Shown: piece by piece, positions 21,158 to 34,032 of the stretch
Numbering within the stretch: the stretch's first letter is position 1
Layout of the letters: every line of letters starts with the position of its first letter
DNA from: Himantopus leucocephalus
Lineage: Eukaryota > Chordata > Aves > Charadriiformes > Recurvirostridae
Assembly: GCA_003993805.1 (NCBI GenBank)
Contig: RSEF01000001.1
Location: 183,697,005 to 183,761,004, forward strand
DNA: 64,000 nt
Direction: 5' to 3'
Made by a program: the position numbers and the translations under genes
Notes under the pieces: model-generated
Databases searched by the model: none
Told to the model about the DNA's origin: nothing
Seen by the model: the letters and a program-made list of their open reading frames with translations, nothing else

Positions 21158-24100
21158 TGTGGCTTAGCTACTGCAGTGTAGCCTTAAATTTATGATTGGG
21201 GTCATAGAAAATGACTACGCAGTATCTTTTAAAATGTTTCAACTGCCCTAGATAATTACATTATTTTACTTTAGTAGATGCATTGTTCTATACCTTATTA
21301 GTCAATAAAATATGTTTCAGATGAACTCTGTCTTGCTGAACCAGAAATTGATAGAATTCTTATTCAAATATAAAAAAAAATGATCATAGGTAGCCATCTG
21401 CTTTGACACTGATAAAGAAAACTGTCTTACTGTAGAAGACCTTCGTCATTGTCTTAGAGGATTTTTCATTTTAACTGCTGCCTAAATCAATTTCCAGATC
21501 TGAGAATGTGACAATGAATGACTATAATTAGACCTATAAATATGTAGAAAGATTAGCACCTCCATTTCTTGGCTGTAATAGAAGTTTGGGACTACAGTGT
21601 TTTAAAAAATAATTATTTTTTCAGTCAAATCAGTAAAAAATTGGATTCTAGGTAGAGGGTTACGATACATTGATTTTTTTTTAAAATTCCAAATTCTTGG
21701 TTCTGCCACTAACAATAGGTATAATGTTTTTCACTGTTGATGTTTTGCATGTTTTCCTTTTGCTGTTGTACCTTTCCAAAACTTGGAATAATGGAGAAGG
21801 AAAAGAAAAAAGTAGTAGCAGTCATTGGAAAAGGGGGAAAATGCCTTGATTTTCACTGTATTTTTCCTATGCCATTGAATGACATAAAATGTAAAAAAAG
21901 GGAGAAAGGAGGAAAGACAAACTTTAGCGTTTTCATGAGAAGGTAAACTACATCATTAAAGCTTTTTATTACAAGTTTTTTTCATAAATGACTGTTTTTA
22001 TAAACATTTTAAATTGTATGAGGTTATTGATCAGTGCTAGCATTAGCAACTTCCAGTCTACACTAGAAGTAACGGTTTCCTAAATAAAATAAAAGTTTAC
22101 ACTAGTAATATTTGTGGGTTAATATCAAAGAAATTACTTTCAGCTCACTCATATACACTTTGCAAGCAATATTAGCAGTTCCAGCTCTGGAATAAGGAAA
22201 TTATAAATTCCACTGAAGCCGAAGACCACCACCTCCACCTGCACCCCCCAGTATTTTCATGACTAGAAACTAACAATGTATTAGAAAAAGATGCCTTGAT
22301 CAATGGCAGAGCCAACTATCTTGTCTTTTGGAAAGAACGTTGGAAGCCCAGACAAGGTAAAAGAAAGATGCCTTTTTGTAGAGGCTTTGGATATATTTGT
22401 TCTTGAGTCAGAATTGCTGTCTGTATTGCTGAGCAAATGTGCACTGTTGTGCACCTGCTTTTCCTGTCATCCAGACTGGAACACATTGTAGTTCTTCCTC
22501 TGTGTGCCCATTTCCTTCCAAAGGAAACCTCAGTGTACAGAGATGCAATGCATATCCAAGTGTCTTTCTGGCATGCATCTGGGATGCTTCCAGATCATGT
22601 ACTTACAGATCCAAGATTGTAGAGCACACCTGCCCTGTGATGTTGATGTGGTCACTGTTTATTAATTTAAAGCAGTTTGGATCAGGCTACTTTTTAGCTC
22701 TCATTTAATTTTTACTCTTGAATAGTTTTATCATGAATTTCAGAAGCAGTGGGTAATGAACAACATTGCTTGATTTCTTTTTCAGTGCTAAATAGCTTAA
22801 TGATACTTTCCTTTTTCTGCCTTTCCTCTCAGTTCAGGCACAGAACAAGATTCTGCAGGTTCCTGAAGCACCAAGAAAATACATAAATATCTAAAAAAGA
22901 TTTAGGAAAATAAGGAAGCTTAAGTAGGAAGGACATTGCAAGAGCCTTAGGAAAAGAACAAAACCAAAAAACTCCATTACATCATACTAATCACTCATGA
23001 GCATGGGGCTGGAGCAACACTTTCCATGTATTCATATTCTGATACTTGTTAACAGAGACTACTCTATGGTTGGTCACATACATTTCAGATGTACTCAAAT
23101 AACATTATGATTACGCCTTAATGCCTTTTTTTTTGATGACTGGCTTCATTAAAAGGAAAAATGAGGAGAAATAATTATTTTTGGGTTGTTTATATTTGAT
23201 TATGATGCTGGTTTGCATGTTATGAAATTGTTAGGTAAGTTTTACATGAAGGAAGTTTTAGATTTGTCTGTGTATTATACAGTAAATGTTCCAGTGAAAA
23301 TCAAGAAGGAATAAGAGATCAATCTAGTTAATATGACAGAATCTAGACAGGATCCAAGGTGTAGGAAAAGCAAGGACCCTGCAAGCAGAAGAAAACAAAG
23401 GGAACAAAAAGGGAAATTTTGAGTGGGTCCCAAATTCTTACTGAATCTTACCCAAATGGATGACTGAGATCCAGCATTGTAACTTAAATATCAGCATTGG
23501 TCTGTTTAGACCAATAGACAGATTAAAGGCAGCTGGCAAAGGCATAATGTGCCAGCTTTAATAGTGGCACAGGAATAGTGGCAATGAACTAGGGAAATGA
23601 CTTTAGATGATCACCAATAATTTTAATTGATGAAGAAAACTCATCCAGTGGAAAAACCTAATTGGCAAACTAGTGAGTAAAAGTGATTTAATGTGTTCTA
23701 TGGATCAGAAAATAAGACCTGGCATGGAGTATTGGCTATTAGTGCAGCTGTTGTGAAGATGATCTGCATTGGAAAATTGAACTGAAAAAAGCCACTAGTG
23801 AACAGAAGCTTGGGGAAAAATACTGGCATTTAGCAGTATTTTATGCAAGAACTTTAGGATTTTTGTTCTCCTGAAGTTACCACTAAGTACATGGCAAATT
23901 ATCATAGAGGTACTGTAAGAGTCAATAAGAACATACAGCGATTTGTGACCATTCAAAATATTAAACAAACAGCCAAACCAAGAAGGTAAGACCCATCCAG
24001 CCTGATACTTCATACAGACATCTATGTTCTCCTGTATTTTTTTCTTAAGGCAGTAAACAGATGAAATTATCGAAAAGGAGTAATCATACAGATGAATGAA

Positions 24101-27100
24101 TATAGATGAGTTGAAATGAACTTTATCATTTATTTTATAGAAATCAATGTCTAGCTTAAAAAAAAAAAACAGTCCACGCTACAAAGTATCTGTGTATGTG
24201 CTAGACCCATACAACACCGAGAGGAGAATCTAAAGCAGCACTTTGAGATGTGACTGGAAGCATGACCTTCCAGTGAGATGGAGGTAAATGCCTCATAAAT
24301 CTATCGATATCAGTGGCAGATTAAATTATTTATCCTTTTAAAGTGGGCAATGAACATATTGCGCAATGAGGGATAGGATTCTTCTTACCTGCATTCTGAT
24401 ATACAGAAATCAGATATCTAAATCTAAGTCCTCTTTCTTCCTTGCAATGGAAGAGCACTGGGCATGTAGTGGATGTCGAGCCCAAAGTTAGATTCCTAAC
24501 TCTTACGTTAATAAAGCTAAGTGAGAAGAATCCCACATTCTGTGTTAAATTTTTGTATAGCTAAAGATATCCAGATATTTTTCATTGTTTGACAGCTTTC
24601 AGGGAGGCTGATGAATTCACTGGGAATATTTGAGTAATATTTTGTTAGTAAAATGTGGTCTTATCTCTTCTTTTCCCCCTTGAGAGGTAAACCTTGATCA
24701 TGATCTTTTAAAACATGACTACCCAAGTCAGATCATAAACTGTGAACTATTATCAGGGAGTTGGAACTTAATATTTTGTTGCTACGAGCTAGCTATCTGC
24801 TAACATTGTTGGAGTTAGCTTAAAAAGAAGCTTCATGTCCTTCAGCTATGGTGATCACTTTATATTTTATGACTGAATTGATAAATCAGATGTGCTATTT
24901 TGTGCAAAACTAGCCATGCTTAGCTGGCAACTACAACAATAAACTGAGACTCTGCATGTATGCAGAATGTCACCACACTGTCTAATGTGTCAAGTTCTAC
25001 ACTGGGCAGAGCACTTGGATGAAAGGGGAATGGATGGGTAATGACTAGCCTGGCATTTTAGCTGAGATTTAGAGAGCCCAGAACAAGAATCGGTTTATAA
25101 ATGCCAAAATCACTTACAGTATAAGAACAAATGTACAAGTTCAAGTAAAATATTTTTCCTCCTACTGCTGACTATGTGCTATAAACCTTTCCCCCCACTA
25201 GGACTGATGAATAAATATAGTGTTTAATGAGACATACTATTCTAAAGAATTATCTAATATGTGTTTTGTGCAAAAGGAAGTAGTTAAGGCCTGCATATTT
25301 TGAAACAGCTTACTGAATTTCAATTTAAGCATTCTAATATTTAATTGGGATGCTGAATATGTTTATTGTCTTTTAGTAATTCACAGTTACTCAAAGTGAT
25401 ATATTTGATTGATGATAAAAGCCAATTCCTGCCATCTTATATAAAATAGCATTTTATTTTAAGTCTAGTCCTACTGAAATCAGAAAGACATCATGTGGAA
25501 TAAGTGGCTGACAATGGTAAATAAGGGTGGCAGGAGCTAACTCAATGTCTTTTTATTTGTTTATAACATCTGGTTGGAGAGGGTACAGCCATTTACTACT
25601 AGCTTTTCATTAATCTGATCTGCTGTACCTGTGGTATCAGGTAAGCCAAGTCACTGTTTGGCTTCAAAATCCTCTGTTAAAGCTGGCTTGATTTGATTTA
25701 ATCTTGATTTATTTGAAAGATCATTGATTTGTCTTTACTGTGGAACTTTTGTTTTGTTTCCAAACTGTGCAGTGCTTTGAACTGGGTTTGCTGTTAAAAA
25801 GCCCTTTTTTAAAATAAAGTTGTGGTTAAAAAAAAACATTGCGTGGAGGTTACCTGGAGACTTCACAACGTGACATTTTCTCTGTAAAAGTACTGTGTGA
25901 GAAGTAAACAGCAATACAAGAAGAAAAATGTCCTTTTAAAAAGCACAAGCCTGCTACACAAGATAAGCAGAGGGGATAATGAATGTTATAAACCCTGAAA
26001 ATTACTGCTTATTTTAGAAAAGTTTATATGTCAAAGAGGAAAAAAAGTAGATTAAAAGAACAGAGTAATTTGTGTACACAAAACTGTAATTCTTTCCCAA
26101 TTAAAAGGAAAACTAACTCAAATTTTATCACTTAACTTGTGTTTCTTTACAAAAAGGAACATTCTGGTATTGCTGTTCAGTCTAACAAGTGTCATGTATT
26201 GTCAGCTCATGTGGGATATTACTTTGGTATATCGCAGATTTGTTGGGATCATCAGCTAATCAGTAGGTAATACTGAGTAAATAGGTTTTATTTAGATTAC
26301 CAGAATCCATTCTGTAAAAATCAGGAATAACAGTCGAAATTCAGAATAACTGGAGCAAAAATATAGCTGCGAATGCCCAGAGGAGGTGATTCAGAGGATA
26401 AGAAAGTTTGTCCAACAACCTTTTGTATTCAGTCCTTAACATCTCTCTTGTCGATGACAAGGGTTTTCAGTGGTGTGGGTACTTGTCTGTTAAGGATTGG
26501 AAAGCAATCCCAAACCCATTTCAAACACCTGTGTCAGACACCAAGGAATCAAATTTTCCAGTCCTTCATTAAATAGACTTCCTTAAGGCTTCTTCCAAAG
26601 TTTTCCAGTCAATGGCTATGGAATTTGACCTCATAAACTTAAGTACTGGTTAATTCAATCAGTTGTTTCGTTTTCATTTTGTTTTTCATTATATAATCTC
26701 CTCTGATTTCATGGGACACGATGAATGCTGAACTGTGATTCTACTAGATGTATCTAGTCTCTGCGCACACGTATATGTAATTTCAAAAGCATACAAACTG
26801 AAAACCTCTGATTTTGTGGGTCCAAACAAAGGAAATTATGCAGCTGCACTTTTGTCTCCACAGACAGCCTGTAAGTGCAAATAGAACAGGCATTGTGAAA
26901 AACAAATCTTGTAAACCTTGAATTCTTCATTCAAAAGTGACCTTTTCTAAAAGCTTGTCTTAGAGGAGTTCTCCCTGCTTGTCCTTGAGTTATTCTCCCT
27001 GCCATCAGAGAGGCTGCTCCCTATCCTCAGTACAGAAGGGGAGAGACACCTCTATGTAGACATTCTTTTGCTTCAGCTTTGGTTAAGTACTAAAATATCT

Positions 27101-30100
27101 GAAATAAGTTGGGAGTGCCAGTTCTTCTCTGTTGATGATTCAGACTATGAACAGTTAAGTTAGATGTTTAACCTTAAGGAGGTTAAAATTCTGTCAGAGG
27201 AATTCTACTATTAATCAGATACATGTGTCAAAGAATAAGCATTATGAAGCTCTCATTGTATTTTGCATTTCATTTAAAAGATGAAAGTTTTATTTTTCAG
27301 TGCCTGAAAAATCTAGTGAGCCTAGATTAAGACAAAATAAAACACACAGACGTGTACTGCACCTATGGCAGAAGTGTTGGACCTGGCTGAAAAATACACT
27401 TCTTCCACAAAAAAGAAGGATAAAATAAGCAGATAAACCCAACAACAGGGCTGATTAACAAGACATATGATAGGCAGCTGTGGGAGTTAAAGGTCATCCC
27501 TAAACATGAAGCACATCTACCCTTTTAGCTACAGTGCTGTGGTCTTGTTCAGGCAACAAACCCTTGAGATTTCACTGTTACCTGTCTATGTTGAGTTACA
27601 CTGCTAATTTGAATGCCTAGTGATTATGCTGTGTTATGATACCAATTGAAAGGTCAATGAATTCAGGAAATTACTTTCTTATAGCTCATATGACAGTCTT
27701 TTTGCGATTTTTAACAAAAATTGGATAGTTGATAACTTTCCATATTACATAAGACAACAGCTAGGGAATATAGCGATAACATTCACAGAGAGATATGATG
27801 TACTTGCTATGGGTTTTAAAACATAAGAGTAACCAATGAAAAAAACCCAACCTAACAGTGAAGGCTGCCCTGTAGAAAACATTAGCTCTATTTCATATAC
27901 TGAATTAGACAAATACAAAAAATATAATCTAAAATATTGTTTAAAAGCTCCGTGGTTCATAAGGTTTTTTTTCCTCTGCATTTTAAAAAGTGTAAGAGGA
28001 TAAAATATGTATGCAAACAGATATGGAGAAATGTATTAAAACAATGCTTACTAATAGTTGTTTAAATTCCAGATGGGTGTTTGCTTTAACTGTTTTCAAA
28101 CTGCTTTTATTTGCAAACTGTAAATATTTATAAGAACAAATTTTTGTTTGTAAGGATGCTTGGGGGAATACCATTTTTTCTGTAGATACCTACTCATATA
28201 AGAAGAAAGGCATTCACATATGGACATACGTATTTGCTATTTGCTGTTTGCTGTTCTCCAGTGTTCTCTTTACAGTCAGCTATATCAGGAGCAGAAACAA
28301 TACCGTGTGATGATGATGACTAATCATATACAGCAAATTTTGCATAGCTATGGGAAACAATCTGCAGGCTTCAATTGTTCACATTTACTGTCCATCGAAC
28401 AATTAAAAATAATAAAAAAAAAAGAAATCTAAATAATGAAAAAATCTATTAGTAATCAATAGCAAAAATGAGCTATTTTTCCCTTGGTGTTTAATTAATT
28501 TTAAGGAGATTTTTGCAAAACAATTTGTTTCTTTCATATACAGCTTTTATGACTTGGTCCTCTTAGATCACTGGCTTTGTTAACACTGAAAAATTGTGCA
28601 ATTGTGGGTTCACATCATGTATTGGATGAAAGTCTAGCGTGAAATTAATTATATATAGAAAGTGAACAATCTGTGATTTACTATTCTAGTTCACTTTTGG
28701 AGGTTAAAACATATTTACATGTGAACAGGTCCACTCGTAAGTTACAGTTCTTTTCTTAAAATTCCCATATAAAAAGATTCATGTCATTACAAGAAGCTAA
28801 GTGTTCAAGATCAGATTTAACTAAGCATTTTAAGTATGTCCTTAATTTAAACATGAATAATCACTGATCATCACTTTGTCATATGGAGCAGTGAAATCCT
28901 TCTCTTTCTTTCCCCCCACCCCGCCCCTAGGAATACAATTTTAAACTTGTCACACCTTTTGTATGTGATATTAAGTTTGTGATTCTACTTTTTGACCACT
29001 GTTGTCAGTATAGCCCTGCGTAATGTTTTCTACTGCAGTTGTTCTTTATCCATCTCTGTGTTATTGCACAGAAATTAAGCTAAGAAAGACTGTGTTTGTG
29101 GGGTTTTTTTCTGGTGTTTTTGTTCTCCATGCAGTATCCCTTCGTCAAAAAGTGAATAGAAGCATAAAAAAGAATGTCCCTCCCACAAGGGCCAAGCAAA
29201 CATACTCTGAAAACAAGGAAGCATTAAAAAATAAATTGTATGAAATTATGACCCAATTGAATTAAATCTTTTTATTGGTTTGCTTTGTCTCAGCTGTAAG
29301 CCTCTTATATTCTTTGATCTGATCCATCCACCTACCTACTAAAATATTATTTGAGTTGAAATCTATTAAAATCTGCAATGTTTCATACACCCTTCAGAGC
29401 TGAAGGTATTTGACAAGGCTGATGGTGTCATCCAATGCATTTCACCTTCTAGTTGTTAAAATCCAATAGCAAAGCCATCAAGAACTGGAGAGAGGAACAC
29501 TCAAGAAAATATTGATTTCAAAATATTTTGTCAACAAATAGATTTTGCACACTGAATGTAAAATGTACCTCCTGATAGCAAGAATGAGACATGTATGAGG
29601 CATATATGTAATAGACTAAATGAACACTCCAACACAAAGATCTAAGTATTTCTGTCTCATTATCAGCTCTCAGCGTAGACTTTAATTTGTCACTAGGCTA
29701 ATAAAGTCCTTTGAGCAGAAGAGAGGATTTTGCAAAGAGGGTGTACGCATTCATGCCACAGCGTATATATCCAAGAGCTAATATAAGTCATACACTTCCA
29801 GATAAAAATATAATGCTAGAAGAACTAGCAATTCTGACTGTCATGCATTAAACGTTTCTAAACTAATTTTATCTGGCTTAAGTTAATAATAAACAATATT
29901 CATTATAATAATCCACTAAAAATTCCCATCACTTGAAAGTGTGAAATATTTATGTCATATGTTTGCAAAGAAAATCAATTTGGTTTACAGTGGTAATTCA
30001 TTTCAGTTGAAATTCATGCCAGGTAACCTACCTGTTGAAGAGTGCAATTTGAATTGCAAACAAATGCTGCAACAGCACAACTTTTACAAATAGTTTTCTA

Positions 30101-32654
30101 CAAGAAGAGACATTGCTAGTACCCAATATGTGCTTCCCTCCACTCATTGAAGGTTACTGGATCTCTGCAATGACAACACTAGACATAAGAATCAGCATAA
30201 AAGGAATAAATGACATAGATGTGCCAAAACATATATGTCATTTTTGAAGGACCAGTCCAGAAGTTTTCAAAAACTTTGGAAGAAGGGAAGAAAGATTCAA
30301 ACACAGATACTCATGTACCTAGAAGTTAGGCTGAGCATTCATTTGTGATTCTTTTGCAAGGTGAAACGATGCAGCAGTTTTAAGAAGAAATATTTATCGT
30401 GTACTTGTCTATAAATGTGACTAATGAAGCAAGAATACTGAATCCTGCAGTTGTGCAAGGTAGACAACACAGAAGGAAAGCGGTTTCCCTGAACTTTCCT
30501 AGTGTTGTGAGGATGTTTTGAGTGATCATGCAACTAAGATCATCCTACTCATTTCCAATACATGACGATCATGAGATACAGAAAGCACATTTTTTTTCTA
30601 AACTGGACAATACAAATTCGCCGTCATCTCTCCTTAAGAAGATAAAACACAGGCAGAGAGATGCCTGTCTGCTTCAGAGAAATTATGATCAACAAATACA
30701 CACAAATCTATTTGACCTGTTCTGAGCCTCATCAAACAAATTAACGATCCATCTGTCAGCTTTCTCTGACCCTTGTTTTCAGCATTGCTTTCATCGAGTA
30801 CCTGTGTTTTCTGCAAGCAGAATTTTTCACCCTTAGACCAATCAGCTGTATACTGACTTGTGTTTTCAGAGGTCTTGGCACGCAGAACATTTGGGGTGCT
30901 AAAATGTGACAAAATAAAAATGATGAAATTATGAGAGATGAAATGATACTGCTTTTTTTTCCAGAATATGGAACAGTCCAGCTTTAGTAACATAGAATTT
31001 TGAAAAATCCAACTGTTTTATCATGCAATGTTTTGTAATATCTCGTGAATTTGTCATGATGACATTTAAATTTATAAATAGGCCTTAATCTGACATTTCT
31101 TTTACCACAGACCATTCCTGTATAAGCCCTGAACCTGAACACGCAGGTTTGGTTATAGGTCTTAGTATCTGGAATTTTTCATGATTGTTGCTAGAATAGT
31201 ACCCTGCAGGGCTTTTATGAAAAAGTTATTACTTCGGTACCAGTTATACTCTTAGCCTTGACTTCAGACATAAACATTTTATTGAAACCAAGAAACTTAA
31301 TTTTTATCTTTTTTTTTAACTGCTGCTTTGCTTAGTCAATTTTTATTTGGTGATTAAATATTGAAATTGGTTAATGGCTTTCACTTTCATAAATTATCTT
31401 GTTATGAATATATAGATGCATCATCTGGCATAGCCAAAAAGTGATGGTAAACATTATGAATACTCAAAAAGTATTTGCATTGGAAAATCAAGTTTTTAGA
31501 AAATAATATCTGTTGTGTGAAAGGCAACATTGCAGAGACAGAGCAAAAATCTGTAAGAAAAACCTATTCTGAACATAGACGAATCACCTCTGAATACTGG
31601 CATTTCTGTCGCAATTGTTCATAGTGTACTGTGGTCTGAAACTGTGAAAACACTAATAGTTCTTGTAGTGTCCTGTCACAGGTGAAAAAACAGCTTAAAA
31701 TGTGAATGCTAACAGGGCATATAATTGGGTGTATGTGTGTCTGAAAATTTTGATAAAACTTGGACTGAACAAAAGTGGCATGTCCTAATCCTCCAGTTGA
31801 CAGCAACATGACACAGAACTATCAGTCAGGAGGCTGATCGTGTGTTGTGCTTCTGCACACTGACTATTTAGATTTAGGAAGAAGTGGTCTCTGAAAGATG
31901 TTGAAGATCCTGGCTGAAGGAAAGTTCTAGGAAGTGGGGGAAGGTCCCAGAGATCAGAGACCTGTGTGGAGACAGATGCTGGGAGATGTCCAGGGACTTT
32001 GGGCAGTAATACACAAGGTTGGTGACTGTGATCAGCAGCACAGCAATAACCAACATGCCTTTCTGCCCAGCCTTCCTGGACCAGCAGTGACGTCCCTGCA
32101 GAAAAGGGATGTCAAGATCTAGTGACCATAACGCTGAAAGGGAGTGAGTGAGTGAGTGAGTGAGTAAAAGTGGAGTAAAAAGTTCTGATCAGCTCATTTC
32201 TTAAATAAACCCTGGGATCAATATCCACTTTGGGTTGCCACTTTGTCCTCAACTGTGACAGATCATTAGAGTGTAATTTATCTTACCTAACTAGACATCA
32301 ACCTCATAGATGTTTTCAACAGGTGAGACTGCTGTGACCAAATTTCCCCATTTCTCCCTATTGACTATTCAAAACAAGTTCAGATATGTCCAATAGAAGA
32401 CAGACCAGTTACACCCTTGGTGATTCCACTGCTCATTCAAATATGTGAAATTGCTGAACTTCATAGCACTGAAAATGCTCACAGGCTGAAAGATGAAGCA
32501 TGTGCCTCTTCGTGAAATTTATTAATTTTCAGCTGGAAAGAAAATGAACTTTTCAGAAACTTAATGCAGATAAGAGTTTTCTGAAAAATCAGTACATGCC
32601 AGAAATGTGAAACAAGACGTTTACTGTAATTTGAAATATGGTCAGATATATAAT
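21158..32654. other. Long unique AT-rich stretch, no gene seen
   Basis: About 11.5 kb without a recognised transposable element, the longest such block in the window. Short frames (at most 119 codons, 30634-30993 minus) have no recognisable domains. A somewhat GC-richer patch at 31860-32130 has overlapping frames on both strands but no family resemblance. The block could be intronic or intergenic; exons too short to recognise cannot be excluded. Confidence 0.45.
32142..32165 (+). repeat. (GAGT)6 microsatellite
   Basis: Pure tetranucleotide run of six units, preceded by gaaagg and followed by aaaag. Confidence 0.92.
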
Positions 32655-33130
32655 ATTATAGAATCATAGATTCATAGAATAGTTTTGGTTGGAAGGGACT
32701 TTAAAGGGTCATCTAGTCTAAACCCCTGCAGTGAGCAGGGACATCTTCAACCAGATCAGGTTGCTCAAAGCTCCATCCAACCTGACCTTGAATGTTTCCA
32801 GGCATGGGGCATTTACCAACTCTCTGGGCAACCTGTTCCAGTGTTTCATCACCCTCATAGTGAAAAATTTCTTCCTTTTATCTAGTTTAAATCTTCCCTC
32901 TTTTAGTTTAAAACCATTACCCCTTGTCCTATCACAACAGGCCCTACTAAAAAGTTTGTCCCAGTCTTTCATGCAGGCCCCCTTTAAGTACTGGAATGCT
33001 ACAATAAGGTCTCTCTGGAGCCTTCTCTTTTCCAGGCTGAATAATCCCAACTCTCTCAGCTAGTCCTTGTGGGAAAGGTGTTCCATTCCTCTGATCATTT
33101 TTGTGGCCTTCCTCTGGACCTGCTCCAACA
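32655..33130 (-). mobile_element. CR1 LINE 3' part, interrupted by an assembly gap
   Basis: Read on the minus strand, the 3' end lies at 32655-32700 (reverse complement of ggtcc...ccaaaactattctatgaat). The copy extends toward its 5' side until the N gap. It keeps recognisable ORF2 C-terminal sequence. Of the CR1 copies here it has one of the cleanest open frames, suggesting a younger insertion. The full length is unknown because it runs into the gap. Confidence 0.92.
32718..33059 (-). pseudogene. CR1 ORF2 C-terminal remnant
   Basis: An open frame of about 110 codons encodes the C-terminal end of the CR1 ORF2 protein, with SLEKRRLQRDL near its start and KKFFTMRVMKHWNRLPREL in the middle. It is bounded upstream by an in-frame TAG at 33060-33062. 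The reverse-transcriptase core is not present in assembled sequence, so this is a fragment with no expected activity. Confidence 0.85.
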
Positions 33131-33230
33131 NNNNNNNNNNNNNNNNNNNNNNNNNNNNNNNNNNNNNNNNNNNNNNNNNNNNNNNNNNNNNNNNNNNNNN
33201 NNNNNNNNNNNNNNNNNNNNNNNNNNNNNN
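33131..33230. other. Assembly gap (100 N)
   Basis: Exactly 100 N, a common placeholder for a gap of unknown size. It lies between CR1 copies in opposite orientations. Confidence 0.97.
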
Positions 33231-33272
33231 TCCCTTCCAACCTTAACAATTCTATGATTCTGTGATTCTATA
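33231..33272 (+). mobile_element. CR1 LINE 3' tip, rest lost in the gap
   Basis: tcccttccaaccttaacaat followed by tctatgattctgtgattcta is the end of a plus-strand CR1 whose body lies in the N gap or is not assembled. It is directly followed by a different CR1 copy. Confidence 0.85.
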
Positions 33273-33945
33273 AGTGGCTGGAGAGCAGCCCTGCAAAAAG
33301 GCATCTAGGGATGCTGGTTGACAGTGAGATCAACATGAGTCAGCAGTGTGCCCTGGGAGCCAAGAGGGCAAACTGAATCCTGGGGTGCATTAAACACAGC
33401 ATAACCGGGTGGTCAAAAGAGGTGATTATCCCACTGTATTTAGCATTGGTGTGGCCTCACCTGGGGTACTGTGTGTAGTTCTGGGCCCCAAAATTTGAGA
33501 AGGGTGTTGAGGTACTTGAATGCATCCAGAGGAGGGCAACAAAGGTGGTGAAAGGACTGGAAGGCATGTCCTATGAGGAGCAGCTAAGGACTTTGGGTTT
33601 GTCTAGTTTGGAGACTAAGGGGTGACCTCATTGCTCCCTACAGCTTCCTGAGGAGAAGTGGAGAGGAAGGTGCTAGTCTCTTCTCCCTGGTATCCAGTGT
33701 CTGGACACATGAGATGGATCAAAACTGCATCATGGGAGGTTTAGACTGGATATTAGGAAGCATTTATTTACCAAGAAGGTGGTCAAACACTAGAACAGGC
33801 TTCCTAGAGTGGTGGTCAATGGCCCAAGCCTGTCAGTGTTTAAGAGGCATTTGGACAATACCCTTAATAACACTTTTGGTCATCCCTGAATTGATCAGGC
33901 AGTTGGACCAGATGTTCGTTGTAGGTGCCTCCCAACTGAAATGTT
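33273..33945 (+). mobile_element. CR1 LINE 3' part, TTCTA-tailed subfamily
   Basis: The sequence follows the ORF2 thumb-to-end region (agcagtgtgccctgggagcc, tgcattaaacacagcataac, tacttgaatgcatccagagg) and ends cagttggaccagatgttcgt, tgtaggtgcctcccaactga. The ending and the following (TTCTA)n differ from the ATTCTATG-ended copies in the window, so it belongs to another CR1 subfamily. Multiple stops and shifts break the frame. Confidence 0.88.
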
Positions 33946-34032
33946 TATTCTATTCTATTCTATTCTATTCTATTCTATTCTATTCTATTCTATTCTATTC
34001 TACTCTGTTCTGCTCTGTTCTGTTCTGTTCTA
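33946..34032 (+). repeat. (TTCTA)n to (TTCTG)n tail of the CR1
   Basis: About 58 bp of pure ttcta units pass into tctgt/gctct/gttct-type units to 34030. It sits exactly at the CR1 3' end, so it grew from the element's terminal repeat. Confidence 0.92.

Noticed and set aside
32947..33304. Frames containing runs of X
   Set aside because: They span the 100-N gap and carry no information.
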